A stretch of DNA of 64,000 nucleotides from Halobacteriales archaeon QS_8_69_26 (GTDB lineage: Archaea; Halobacteriota; Halobacteria; Halobacteriales; SW-7-71-33): positions 34,480 through 98,479 of the forward strand of contig PXRX01000027.1 of NCBI GenBank assembly GCA_003023195.1. The letters run 5' to 3'. A model generated the notes under the pieces. It saw only the letters and a list, made by a program, of their open reading frames with translations. It did no database searches and was not told the DNA's origin. Below, piece after piece: positions 50,882 to 59,846 of this stretch. The stretch's first letter is position 1; each line of letters starts with the position of its first letter. The position numbers and the translations under genes were made by a program.

Positions 50882-51592
50882 ATGGGTCGGGTCGAGGACC
50901 TGGACCGGTTGTACGCGCTGCTGGACCGTCTCGAAGAGCGGGTCGGCGGGAAGCGGAGGCTCGGGGACTGTACCGGACACATGGACTGGCCGGAGCGGGG
51001 CGTGTACTTCTTCTTCGCCCCCGACGAGCGACGGGAAGACGGTGACAACCTCCGACTGACCCGTGTCGGCACCCACGCCGTCTCGGCGGGGAGCAGCACG
51101 TCGATGTGGAACCGCCTGCGCGCCCACCGCGGGAACAACAGGGGAACCTTCGAGGGAGCGGGCAACCACCGCGGGTCGGTGTTCCGAAAGCGCGTCGGGG
51201 AGGCGATCATCGCCCGCGACGGACTCCAGGACGTCTACCCCCAGTGGGGCGAGGGGAGCAGCGCGGACCGCGAGGTCCGCCTGAAGGAGGTGGGACTCGA
51301 ACGCCGGGTGAGCGACTACATCGGGGACCTCCCCTTCATCTGGGTCCGGGTGGACGACCCCCCGGGACCCGACAGTGACCGCGCGTACCTCGAACGCAAC
51401 GCGATCGCCCTCGCGAGCAACTACTGGCGGGACCCGGTCGACCCGCGAACCGGCCACTGGCTCGGGAACCACAGCGGCGTGGCCACGATCCGCCGGTCGG
51501 GACTGTGGAACAGCGACCACGTCGACGAGGAGTACGACCCCGCGTTTCTCGACCGCCTGGCGGAGAAGGTCCCGGAGACGACGCCGCCCTGA
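50882..51592 (+). CDS. GIY-YIG-like domain protein (putative)
   Basis: RGVYFFFAPDE...LRLTRVGTHAV...STSMWNRLRAHRGN resembles a variant GIY-YIG fold. Confidence 0.55.
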   Translation: MGRVEDLDRLYALLDRLEERVGGKRRLGDCTGHMDWPERGVYFFFAPDERREDGDNLRLTRVGTHAVSAGSSTSMWNRLRAHRGNNRGTFEGAGNHRGSVFRKRVGEAIIARDGLQDVYPQWGEGSSADREVRLKEVGLERRVSDYIGDLPFIWVRVDDPPGPDSDRAYLERNAIALASNYWRDPVDPRTGHWLGNHSGVATIRRSGLWNSDHVDEEYDPAFLDRLAEKVPETTPP

Positions 51593-51612
51593 CGGTCGGT
51601 GACCGGGGCGGC

Positions 51613-52332
51613 TCAGAGGAACTCGATGTTCCGGGTCCCGTTGGTCACGTGGACCTCGTGGGTCATCGTGTCCGTTCCGGACTGGTCGACCAGGCCCCAG
51701 TAGGTGCCGGCGATCTCGTCGGGGTCGAGGTAGTCGTCCTCGTCGGCGTCGGCCGGGATCCCCTCCGGTGGCCGGATCCCGCCGTCGATCACGACGTGGG
51801 CGACGTGGACGCCCTCGGGGCCGAGTTCGCTCGCCATCGACTGAGCCATTCCGCGGGCGGCGAACTTGGCGGCCGAGAAGCCGACGGCACCGCCACGGCC
51901 ACGGACCGCGGAGGTGGCGCCGGTGAACAGTATGGTTCCGCCGCCGTTCTCGACCATGTCGCCGGCGGCCTCCTGCGAGCAGACGAACGCGCCCCGCCCG
52001 TTGACGGCCCAGGCGCGCTCGAACTCCCCGAGGCTGCTCTCCAGCAGGCCGCTCCAGGCGCCCGCGGAGGCGTGGTTGACGAGGACGTCGACCGGTCCGA
52101 AGGCCTTCCGGACCCGGGCGAACCCGTCGTGGATCGCGGCCGGGTCGGCGAGGTCGGTCCGGACCGCGACGGCGTCGGCGCCGCGGATCCCCTGGAGGTC
52201 GTCGGCCAGGTCCTCGATGTAGTCCCCGCTCCGGGCGAACAGGCCGACCTGGCAGCCCTCGCGGGCGAACTTGCGTGCGATCGACTCCCCGAGGCCGGGG
52301 CCGACCCCGGCGACGACGGCGGTTCGGGACAT
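51613..52332 (-). CDS. SDR family oxidoreductase
   Basis: TAVVAGVGPGLGESIARKFAREG; NHASAGAWSG; VGFSAAKFAARGMAQSMASELGPEG (Ser-Lys rather than canonical Tyr-x3-Lys). Confidence 0.82.
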   Translation of the reverse strand: MSRTAVVAGVGPGLGESIARKFAREGCQVGLFARSGDYIEDLADDLQGIRGADAVAVRTDLADPAAIHDGFARVRKAFGPVDVLVNHASAGAWSGLLESSLGEFERAWAVNGRGAFVCSQEAAGDMVENGGGTILFTGATSAVRGRGGAVGFSAAKFAARGMAQSMASELGPEGVHVAHVVIDGGIRPPEGIPADADEDDYLDPDEIAGTYWGLVDQSGTDTMTHEVHVTNGTRNIEFL

Positions 52333-52379
52333 ACCCCGACGGACGTGGGGAGCGGACAAGCCCTTTTGGGAACGGTTCG

Positions 52380-52399
52380 TTACAGTAACGATACTGTAA
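52380..52399. promoter_or_regulatory. 20-bp palindrome copy 5 (TTACAGTAACGATACTGTAA)
   Basis: between divergent SDR (start 52332) and rpiA (start 52460). Confidence 0.75.
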
Positions 52400-52459
52400 T
52401 TGATCGGGTCGATCCGCCCCCGGTGGAAGACTTTTCCCCCGCCGGCGAGAGCGACCGGC

Positions 52460-53143
52460 ATGGACGAGGACGAGCGCGAGCGGGCAAAACGCCACGCCGG
52501 CGAGCGGGCGGCCGGGGCGGTCGAGGACGGACAGGTGGTCGGCCTCGGGACGGGGTCGACGGCCGCTCACGCGATCCGGGCGATCGGCCGCCGGGTCGAG
52601 GACGGGCTGTCGGTCAGGGGGGTCCCGACCTCCTTCCAGTCCCGGCAACTCGCGGTCGAGTCGGGAATCGAGCTGGTCGGCCTGGACGAGGCCGAGGGCG
52701 TCGACCTGGCCATCGACGGCGCGGACCAGGCGGCCGGCGCGGACCTCGTGAAAGGGGGCGGCGCGGCCCACGCCCGCGAGAAGGCGGTCGACGCCGCCGC
52801 CGACCGTCTGCTCGTGGTCGTCGACCCGACGAAGGTGGTCGACGTCCTCTCGGAACCGGTCCCGGTCGAGGTACTCCCCGACGCCCGGGTCCCCGTCGCC
52901 CGGGCAGTCCGCGAGCGCGGGGGCGAGCCGACCCTGCGGTCGGCCGCGGGCAAGGACGGCCCCGTCGTCACCGACAACGGCAACCTCGTGCTCGACTGCG
53001 ACTTCGGACGGATCGACGACCCCGCCGACCTCGCTGCGTGGTGTTCGGCCCTGCCCGGGGTCCTCGAACACGGGCTGTTCGTCGACATGGCCGACGAACT
53101 CCACCTGGGACAGCCCGACGGCGTCGAGGTGCGGGAACTCTGA
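52460..53143 (+). CDS. rpiA: ribose-5-phosphate isomerase A
   Basis: [47 protein letters not shown]. Confidence 0.95.
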   Translation: MDEDERERAKRHAGERAAGAVEDGQVVGLGTGSTAAHAIRAIGRRVEDGLSVRGVPTSFQSRQLAVESGIELVGLDEAEGVDLAIDGADQAAGADLVKGGGAAHAREKAVDAAADRLLVVVDPTKVVDVLSEPVPVEVLPDARVPVARAVRERGGEPTLRSAAGKDGPVVTDNGNLVLDCDFGRIDDPADLAAWCSALPGVLEHGLFVDMADELHLGQPDGVEVREL

Positions 53144-53234
53144 TCCGGCGAACGGGTCCGGACAGCAGGGAGGACCCGCGACGCGATACGGCGCCGCCGC
53201 TACCGGGCGGCGACGAGAGGAGAAGGGCCCCGTC

Positions 53235-53402
53235 TTACAGGTCGCGGGGCTGGACGGTCTTGCGGTCGTTCTGCTCGGCACGACGCGCGGCGTCCTCGAG
53301 CAGCTCGGCGACTTCCTCGTCGAGTGCGCCGTAGAAGTCCGACGCGACGTTCTTGTCGTCCAGCGCTTCCTTCACTGCGGCTTTGACGATGAGGTCTGCC
53401 AT
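53235..53402 (-). CDS. small histone-fold-like (DUF1931-type) protein, 55 aa
   Basis: [55 protein letters not shown]; below ORF-track cutoff. Confidence 0.8.
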   Translation of the reverse strand: MADLIVKAAVKEALDDKNVASDFYGALDEEVAELLEDAARRAEQNDRKTVQPRDL

Positions 53403-53761
53403 TGCGAGCGAAGGTGCGGTGTCCCGGGTTATAATTTTTCCTGTCTCGACCCGGAACAGCCCCTGTATCCGGTGTTGAGCGGCCGTTCCGATCGATCGAA
53501 AGTGTCACTCGGTACCGTGAACCCCGCGCCCAGGATCGCCGGATGGAAGCGGGATCTCCGGGACAGTCGTCGGGGAACCGTCCGGTCCACGGCCCCGTCG
53601 CCTGAACGGATCGGACAGAAGAGTTCGCTCACTGGCACCAGAGTTTACGTTTCCCCCAACTGGGATTCTAGAATAGCGAATTTGGGTAGGATTTTGGAAA
53701 GAGTATATGGTCGTTGCCCTCCCGGATCCAGGTGGCGGCAGCGTGGCTGCCGCGATGTGGA

Positions 53762-53911
53762 ATGCCAGAGTGTGACCACTGCGGTGCGCACGTCTCGGAG
53801 GGGTTCGCCCGGGTGTTCGCCGACGAGTTCGGCCGGGTGGAAGCGTGCCCGAACTGCTCGGCGAACGCGGGCATCGCGGAAGTGGCCCGAGAGCGCAACC
53901 GCACGACCTGA
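53762..53911 (+). CDS. small zinc-finger protein
   Basis: [49 protein letters not shown]. Confidence 0.8.
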   Translation: MPECDHCGAHVSEGFARVFADEFGRVEACPNCSANAGIAEVARERNRTT

Positions 53912-53975
53912 CGGTCCCCGCGAACAGTCCGACAACCCCGCCGCTTTAAGTGGCGCTCGATCCACGGCCCTCCAC

Positions 53976-54221
53976 GTGGGCCACTACGTCTACGTCATCG
54001 AGTGTGGCGACGGCAGCCTCTACACCGGCTACACGACCGACGTGGACCGCCGACTCGCGGAACACCGCGCCGGCGACGGCGCCAAGTACACCCGCGGCCG
54101 GGGACCCCTCGAACTCGTTCACGTCGAGTCGTTCGACTCGAAGTCCGCCGCGATGGCCCGCGAACACGAGATCAAGTCCCTGAGCCGCGCCGAGAAGGAA
54201 CGACTGGTCTTCGGCGAGTGA
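53976..54221 (+). CDS. GIY-YIG nuclease family protein
   Basis: [49 protein letters not shown]. Confidence 0.9.
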   Translation: MGHYVYVIECGDGSLYTGYTTDVDRRLAEHRAGDGAKYTRGRGPLELVHVESFDSKSAAMAREHEIKSLSRAEKERLVFGE

Positions 54222-54545
54222 CGGTCAGACGGCGTGCGGGTGGTGACCGGCGTCTCGGCGACGGTCGGGGAGTGTTACCGGTGTCTCGACGGCGGACGGT
54301 GGCCTCCCGGCGAGCGATCGATGGCGAAACCGTCTTGTGTCCGGGGACGCCTACCGTCGATCGATGAAACCCGCTCCCGCGTGGCGCTGGCAGCCCCCGT
54401 CGGGAGCGGACAGTGTCGGGTCCGCGGTCGTCGCGGCCTAACCGCGCGGCGGCGGGCCGACGCTCCCTTCGCTTTCTCCGGCAGGCACCGCCCGCCAGCC
54501 ACGCCCGTCGCCGGGCTCTGACCCGGCACCGACACCGACACGACG

Positions 54546-55868
54546 ATGACGGACACCACCGACGACGCACTGGAATCGAGCGATCCGAACGACCACCCGA
54601 CCGATCCGGACGAACACAGCGACAGTGATTACGACGACGGGACGACCGATCCCGGCGACACCCGCGAAACGACCGATCCCGGCGACACCCGCGAAACGAC
54701 CGATCCCGGGGACACCGGAGAGGCGATGGTCACGCCCTACGCCGTCGAGGGGGAGGTCGACTACGACCGACTCCTGGCGGAGTTCGGCGCGGATCCGCTG
54801 ACCGACGACCAGGCCGACCGCTTCCCAGACACGCCCCTGGTCCGCCGGCGGATATTCTACGCCGGGCGGGACGTGGACCGCTACCTCGACGCCGCCGCGG
54901 CCGGTCGGCCCCACTCGATCGTCACGGGTCGGGGTCCGTCCGGGCCGATGCACCTCGGGCACGTCCTGCCGTTCTACTTCGCGAAGCGCCTCCAGGACGC
55001 GACGGGGGCGACCGTCTACGTCCCCCTCTCGGACGACGAGAAGTACTTCGCGAAGGACCTCTCGTTCGAGGCCGTCGGGGCGGCCGCACGGGAGAACCTC
55101 CGGGACCTCCTGGCAGTGGGGTTCGACCCCGAACGAACGCGGTTCGTCGTCGACACCGCCGACGCCGACGTCGTCTACCCCGTCGCCGCCCGGGTTGCGA
55201 AGTACCTCACCCCGGCGACCGTCGAAGCCACCTACGGCGACCCGCCCAACGTCGGTCTGGGCTTCTACCCGGCGGTGCAGGCGACCCACCTCCTGCTCCC
55301 GCAACTCGTTGACGGCGAGCACCCGACGCTCGTTCCGACCGCCGTCGACCAGGACCCCCACGTCCGGGTCTGCCGGGACGTCGCCGGCACCGAACACCTC
55401 CCGGTCTCCAAACCCGGCGCCTTGCTCGGGAAGTTCTTCCCCGGCCCGTCCGGCCCCGGGAAGATGTCGACCAGCGACGACGCCCCGTCGATCCTGCTGA
55501 CCGACGACCCCGAAACGGTCGAGCGGAAGGTCCGAACGCACGCCTACTCCGGCGGCCGGACCGACCTGGCGGCCCACCGCGAACACGGCGGGGACCCGAC
55601 GGTCGACGTGGCCTTCCAGTTCCTCCGCTTTTTCTTCGAACCCGACGACGACGAACTCGACCGGATCGCCCGCGAGTACCGCGACGGGTCGCTGCTCTCG
55701 GGCGAGATGAAGGGCCTGGCGATAGACCGGATCACCGAGTTCCTGGCCGACCACCAGCGGCGACGGGCGGCGCTGGGTGACCTCGAGGAGGAACTCGACC
55801 CCTTCCGCCTGACCGACGGGGAGCGATCCCGGGCGCTCCGGCGGTCCGGGGTGCCGTCGATCCCCTGA
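54546..55868 (+). CDS. trpS: tryptophan--tRNA ligase (start may instead be ATG 54726)
   Basis: GRGPSGPMHLGHVLPFYFAK (HIGH), GPGKMSTSDDAPSILL (KMSKS). Confidence 0.92.
   Translation: MTDTTDDALESSDPNDHPTDPDEHSDSDYDDGTTDPGDTRETTDPGDTRETTDPGDTGEAMVTPYAVEGEVDYDRLLAEFGADPLTDDQADRFPDTPLVRRRIFYAGRDVDRYLDAAAAGRPHSIVTGRGPSGPMHLGHVLPFYFAKRLQDATGATVYVPLSDDEKYFAKDLSFEAVGAAARENLRDLLAVGFDPERTRFVVDTADADVVYPVAARVAKYLTPATVEATYGDPPNVGLGFYPAVQATHLLLPQLVDGEHPTLVPTAVDQDPHVRVCRDVAGTEHLPVSKPGALLGKFFPGPSGPGKMSTSDDAPSILLTDDPETVERKVRTHAYSGGRTDLAAHREHGGDPTVDVAFQFLRFFFEPDDDELDRIAREYRDGSLLSGEMKGLAIDRITEFLADHQRRRAALGDLEEELDPFRLTDGERSRALRRSGVPSIP
54642..54722 (+). repeat. 27-bp in-frame tandem repeat x3 in the trpS N-terminal extension
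   Basis: encodes TTDPGDTRE repeated. Confidence 0.9.
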
Positions 55869-55925
55869 CCGGGGGATAGCGGGGGTCGGGTTGCCCGTCC
55901 GGTGCGGTCGAACCGCCCACCTCGG

Positions 55926-56729
55926 TCACCCGCCCGAACCGCTCCCCCGGATCAGCCGTTCGGCCCGGTCGCGGTCCTCGGGGTAGTCGACGGCCACCCG
56001 CCACCCCTCGAAGCGGACGGCCTGGACCCGGTGGCCGGTCCGGAGCAGCCACGTTATCGCGTCCGGGAGTTCGTACTCGCCACGGTCGGAGGGGTCGATG
56101 GCCCGGCAGGCGTCGAAGACCGACGGCGAGAAGCCGTGGAGGCCGGTGATGGCCAGCGTCGACGGCGGGTCGTCGGGCTTCTCGACGATGCGGTCGATCC
56201 GGTCGCCGTCGAGGCGGTCGATCCGGTCGGCGTCGAGGCGGTCGATCCGGTCGCCGTCTGTGTCGGCGACGACGTTACCGTCACCGGCGGGGACGACGAC
56301 CCCCGTCTCCCGGGCCCGCTCGCGGGACACCCCCTCGACGGTGAGGACGGCGTCGGCGCCGTCACGGAGCAGGCGGGGAACCGCCGAGAGGTCCGCCGCC
56401 GGGTCGAACACGTTGTCGCCGTGGAGGTAGGGGAAGGGGCCGTCGACGTACTCCTCGGCGCACGCCAGCGCGTGGGCCACCCCCAGGCGCTCGTCCTGGG
56501 TGGCGTAGCGCACCGGGACCCCGCGGTAGGCGTCGCCGTAGCGCTCCCGTATCCGGTCGCCCAGGTAGCCGACCACGACGACGAGTTCGTCGACGCCCGC
56601 GTCGAGGAGCCGGTCGAAACACCACGAGCAGATCGGTCGGCCGTCGACCGTGACCAGCGCCTTCGGGCGGTCGGCGGTCAGGGGACGGAGCCGGGTTCCC
56701 TCGCCGGCCGCGAGTACGACGCCCTGCAC
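55926..56729 (-). CDS. sugar-1-phosphate nucleotidyltransferase (AglF-like)
   Basis: MQGVVLAAGEGTRLRPLTADRPKALVTVDGRPI. Confidence 0.9.
   Translation of the reverse strand: MQGVVLAAGEGTRLRPLTADRPKALVTVDGRPICSWCFDRLLDAGVDELVVVVGYLGDRIRERYGDAYRGVPVRYATQDERLGVAHALACAEEYVDGPFPYLHGDNVFDPAADLSAVPRLLRDGADAVLTVEGVSRERARETGVVVPAGDGNVVADTDGDRIDRLDADRIDRLDGDRIDRIVEKPDDPPSTLAITGLHGFSPSVFDACRAIDPSDRGEYELPDAITWLLRTGHRVQAVRFEGWRVAVDYPEDRDRAERLIRGSGSGG
56190..56258. repeat. 24-bp in-frame tandem repeat (~3 copies) inside the nucleotidyltransferase gene
   Basis: gcggtcgatccggtcgScgtcgag; encodes DRIDRLDA/G. Confidence 0.88.
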
Positions 56730-56802
56730 GGGCCGACCCTGGTCGCCCGGCGGTCAAAGCGCTTGCGTCGCTGATCGGAATCGACCGACTGGACCCGGCA
56801 GG

Positions 56803-58119
56803 TCACCGGATCCCGGGACCCCGGAGTGCCGGGCGGATCCGCCGGTCCTCTATGGTCTCGACGTAGTGCTCGTACTGCAGGACCGTCATCGTCTCCCCCT
56901 GGAGGCGTTCGAGGCGGCCGGGGTCGGTGATGGTCACGACGACGGTGCCGTTCTCGGGGTGGACCGTGCTGTCGAGCGGGTTCAGGAGCGGCCGGTCCCG
57001 GTCGTCCCAGACGACCGTCAGCGCCGACTCGTTGCCCCCGGGGACCTCGTCCTCGCTGTAGTGGAACACGACCCGGACCCGCTGGACGTCCTCGGCGGCG
57101 AGCCAGTAGACCCTGACCAGACCGCCCACCCGCGACTGGTTGAGGAAGTCGTTGCGGTAGACCGGGTTCTCGTTGATCTGTGGGCCGAGTGCCCGGCTCT
57201 CGTCCAGGCTGTGTCGCCGCGCGGTGACGTACTGGTCGACCCGGCCGTCGGGTGCCTCGACGGTGAACCGCTCGGTGGCCAGGTCGTTCGGGTCCGGCCG
57301 GGCGGCCTTCTGCCGGGCCTGGGCGACCCACTCCGGTTCCTCGACCGACGTCTCGCCGGCCGCCTCGTACCGGACCCGCTGGTCGACGGCGACGGTCTGC
57401 CCGTCCGTGGTGAAGTTGACCGACAGTTCGCCGTACTTCACCCGACCCTCCGCGGAGAGGACGACGACCAGGCGGTAGGCGTGGAGGTTCTCGCGGGTGG
57501 TGTTGAGCGCCTCGACCAGCCCCGGACGCGCCGTCTCGACCCCCTCGGCCTCGTAGACGTACCCCTCGACGCCCCCGCGGGTCGCCCGCCCTTCGTAGGT
57601 GAGGTCGGTCAGGTTCGCGAACTCGACCACCGACGGCCGGACGAGGTCCGTGACGTTCGGGGCCGGTGCCCGATCCCCGGCCAGGTACGTGGTCTTCCCG
57701 GTCGAGAGGACCTGTCGCGCGTAGGCGGTCCCGTTGGGCGCGAGGTACGTCGTCGCCGACCCCCCGACCGTCCCGTTGCGACGCACCAGCGCCGCGCCCG
57801 AGTCCAGGTCTATCTGGGCGACCCGGCTGGACTCGATCGTATCGACGGCACTGTCGGACTCGATCGTCCGTTCGGTTCGGACCGTGACGCTCCCGGCGTT
57901 CCGGACGGCCGCCAGGTGCGCGTCACGGACCGCGTCGGCGTCGAACGGCGGCGCGACGGCGTCGGAGGGCTCGCCGTCGGAAGTGGTTCCCGGTTCCGCC
58001 GTTCCCTCGTCGCTCGTCGTCGTCTCTCCACCCTCCGCCGTCGTTCCCGGTCCGTCGGCCGTCGTCCCGGGATCGGTCGTCCCGTCCGTCGGGTCGTCCT
58101 CCAGACCGCCGAGACACCC
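56803..58119 (-). pseudogene. 3' portion of a haloarchaeal lipoprotein gene split by insertion (5' piece at 59582-59647)
   Basis: mature lipoprotein begins G|CLGGLEDDPTDGTTDPGTTADG; signal peptide missing here. Confidence 0.8.
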
Positions 58120-58151
58120 GGGGGTGGCGTGTTGGAAACCGGGTTCCAGCA

Positions 58152-58312
58152 AGTCTGAGGCCATCCGCGACGCGCTGCGCGACTGGGTGAACCCACCGGT
58201 GACGCTTTCCGAGGAGACCCTCGCCGACCTCGAAGAGAGCCGGAAGCAGATCGAGCGGGGCGAGACGATACCGTTGGAAGAGGCCTGTGAACGACTGGGA
58301 ATCGAGGATTAA
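58152..58312 (+). pseudogene. 5'-truncated antitoxin-like (CopG/RHH-type) fragment
   Basis: SKSEAIRDALRDWVNPPVTLSEETLADLEESRKQIERGETIPLEEACERLGIED* with no plausible start. Confidence 0.55.
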
Positions 58313-58374
58313 CCGCCCCTTTCACCGCCACATGCGGCGCAACATGTATCACGTGCGAGCCTGTACCGTCGAGT

Positions 58375-58644
58375 ATGGCAACCGAAGAAGCTCCCGAGGA
58401 AACGAAGGTCAGCGACCGGGGAATGGTCACGATCCCGGCGTCGCTCCGCCGACGTCTCGACATCGAGGCCGGCGACAAACTCCGCTGGGACACAGACGAA
58501 GAGGGGAACCTCTCTGTGGAGGTCGTCAAGCAGCGCTACGGCGCTTTCGACGACTTCGAGCCAGTCCCGATGGGTGGCGGCGGGTCTGAAAACCACGACC
58601 TCGCAGGTCACGAGGAAGACCCTGTCTTCTCGGAGAACAACTGA
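58375..58644 (+). CDS. AbrB/MazE-type antitoxin
   Basis: TKVSDRGMVTIPASLRRRLDIEAGDKLRWDTDEEGNLSVEVV. Confidence 0.88.
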   Translation: MATEEAPEETKVSDRGMVTIPASLRRRLDIEAGDKLRWDTDEEGNLSVEVVKQRYGAFDDFEPVPMGGGGSENHDLAGHEEDPVFSENN

Positions 58645-59072
58645 TGGCGGTCGCAGTGGTCGATACAGGCGTTCTAGTCGGGATGGCCGATGCTGACGAC
58701 GAACACCACGATGTCGCTATGGAGATCGTCCGAGGGATGGACCACGGTGATCTTCCGACAGCCCGGGTGACGAACTACATCGCCCTCGAAGCCCTCAACT
58801 GGATACACAACCGGAAGCGCCACGAGAAGGCCGTAGAGACGTACGAGCGGCTGAATCAGTCTGCTGGTTTTGAGGTACTCCACGCGGCCCAGAAGGACTT
58901 CACCAACGCCGTGAAGCTCTTCCGAACTTACGAGGGGCTGTCCTTCGGTGACGCGACCATTGCTGCATACATGGAGCGGGAAGGGATCGAATACCTCTAT
59001 TCGTTTGATGATGACTTCGACGCGATCAAGGGCATCACCCGGCTGGAGACGCCGGACAATCCCTTTAGCTGA
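58644..59072 (+). CDS. PIN-domain toxin (VapC-like)
   Basis: MAVAVVDTGVLVGMADADDEHHDVA...LSFGDATIAAYMEREGIEYLYSFDDDFDAIKGITRL; overlaps the antitoxin stop (TGATG). Confidence 0.9.
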   Translation: MAVAVVDTGVLVGMADADDEHHDVAMEIVRGMDHGDLPTARVTNYIALEALNWIHNRKRHEKAVETYERLNQSAGFEVLHAAQKDFTNAVKLFRTYEGLSFGDATIAAYMEREGIEYLYSFDDDFDAIKGITRLETPDNPFS

Positions 59073-59074
59073 CC

Positions 59075-59527
59075 ATGGCGGAACCCGACGACACTGAGAA
59101 CGGCCCGGAGAGCCGAGAACCGTTACATACTGGTACTATCGAGGAGGGCTACGTATACGTTCCGCGCCAGATCATCAAGGAACTCGACCTCGAAGACGAC
59201 GGTCTCGTCCGGTGGTACCTCACAGACGACGGAGAGGTGAGCATCGAGTTCGACCACCAGCCCTCTGGCGTCTTCGACGGTGACGAGATGACGGCACCGA
59301 TGGGTAATGACGGTCAGGAAGCCCACGACCTCGCCGGTGCAGAGCGCTCAGAAGACATCGAAGAGCGGGACTTCTCCGCGGGCTTCGGTCGCTGGAAGGA
59401 CAAAGACACCGACCACCTGTATAGGGAGTGCCCCATCTGCGGGAGTGAGGTCTACCGCGGGAAGGTGGGCGGCCACCTCGACAAGCACTGGGACGAGATC
59501 GTGGAACTCGTGCAGAAGTCGGAATAG
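59075..59527 (+). CDS. AbrB-like domain fused to a C2H2-type zinc finger
   Basis: EEGYVYVPRQIIKELDLEDDGLVRWYLTDDGEVSIEF...APMGNDGQEAHDLAG...CPICGSEVYRGKVGGHLDKHWDEIV. Confidence 0.75.
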   Translation: MAEPDDTENGPESREPLHTGTIEEGYVYVPRQIIKELDLEDDGLVRWYLTDDGEVSIEFDHQPSGVFDGDEMTAPMGNDGQEAHDLAGAERSEDIEERDFSAGFGRWKDKDTDHLYRECPICGSEVYRGKVGGHLDKHWDEIVELVQKSE

Positions 59528-59581
59528 GCCGATTCGCCCGATATCGCTAGTCTGGAAGGGCGTTCTCCGGGGTTCAACCCC

Positions 59582-59647
59582 AGCGGTCACGACCAGCACG
59601 ACCAGTACGGCGACCGCGATCGAACCCGTCGGCGTTCGCCACGACAT
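59582..59647 (-). pseudogene. severed 5' end (signal peptide) of the lipoprotein gene at 56803-58119
   Basis: ATG at 59647: MSWRTPTGSIAVAVLVVLVVTA(G), then runs into unrelated sequence. Confidence 0.75.
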
Positions 59648-59682
59648 CGATCCCACCGACGCGGGAGCGGGACAGATACTCC

Positions 59683-59800
59683 GGTGATCGTCACCGGAAG
59701 ATGCGAAACGGGTTCCCCGGTGATCGCCACCGGAACGGAGTGAAGCTGTCCCCAGGTGATCGCCACCGGAACGGGGTGAAACGCGTTCCCCGGCGATCGA
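59683..59800. repeat. ~36-bp tandem repeat, 3+ copies, each with a CGGTGatcgcCACCG dyad
   Basis: units at 59683, 59719, 59755. Confidence 0.88.
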
Positions 59801-59846
59801 CCGGGGACCCGAAGCCTGAAGCGACCCGGCCACCACGTCGACACCG

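Larger units (their letters stand above)
58120..59581. mobile_element. putative ~1.46 kb transposase-less insertion carrying TA-like genes
   Basis: removing this segment rejoins MSWRTPTGSIAVAVLVVLVVTAG to CLGGLEDDPTDG in frame, giving a textbook lipobox; lower GC and different codon usage inside. Confidence 0.75.

Noticed and set aside
59565-59590. tRNA-like T-arm (GGGGTTCAACCCC) at the island's right end, suggesting tRNA-targeted integration
   Set aside because: No acceptor, D or anticodon arm could be assembled and flanks match the split lipoprotein gene instead.
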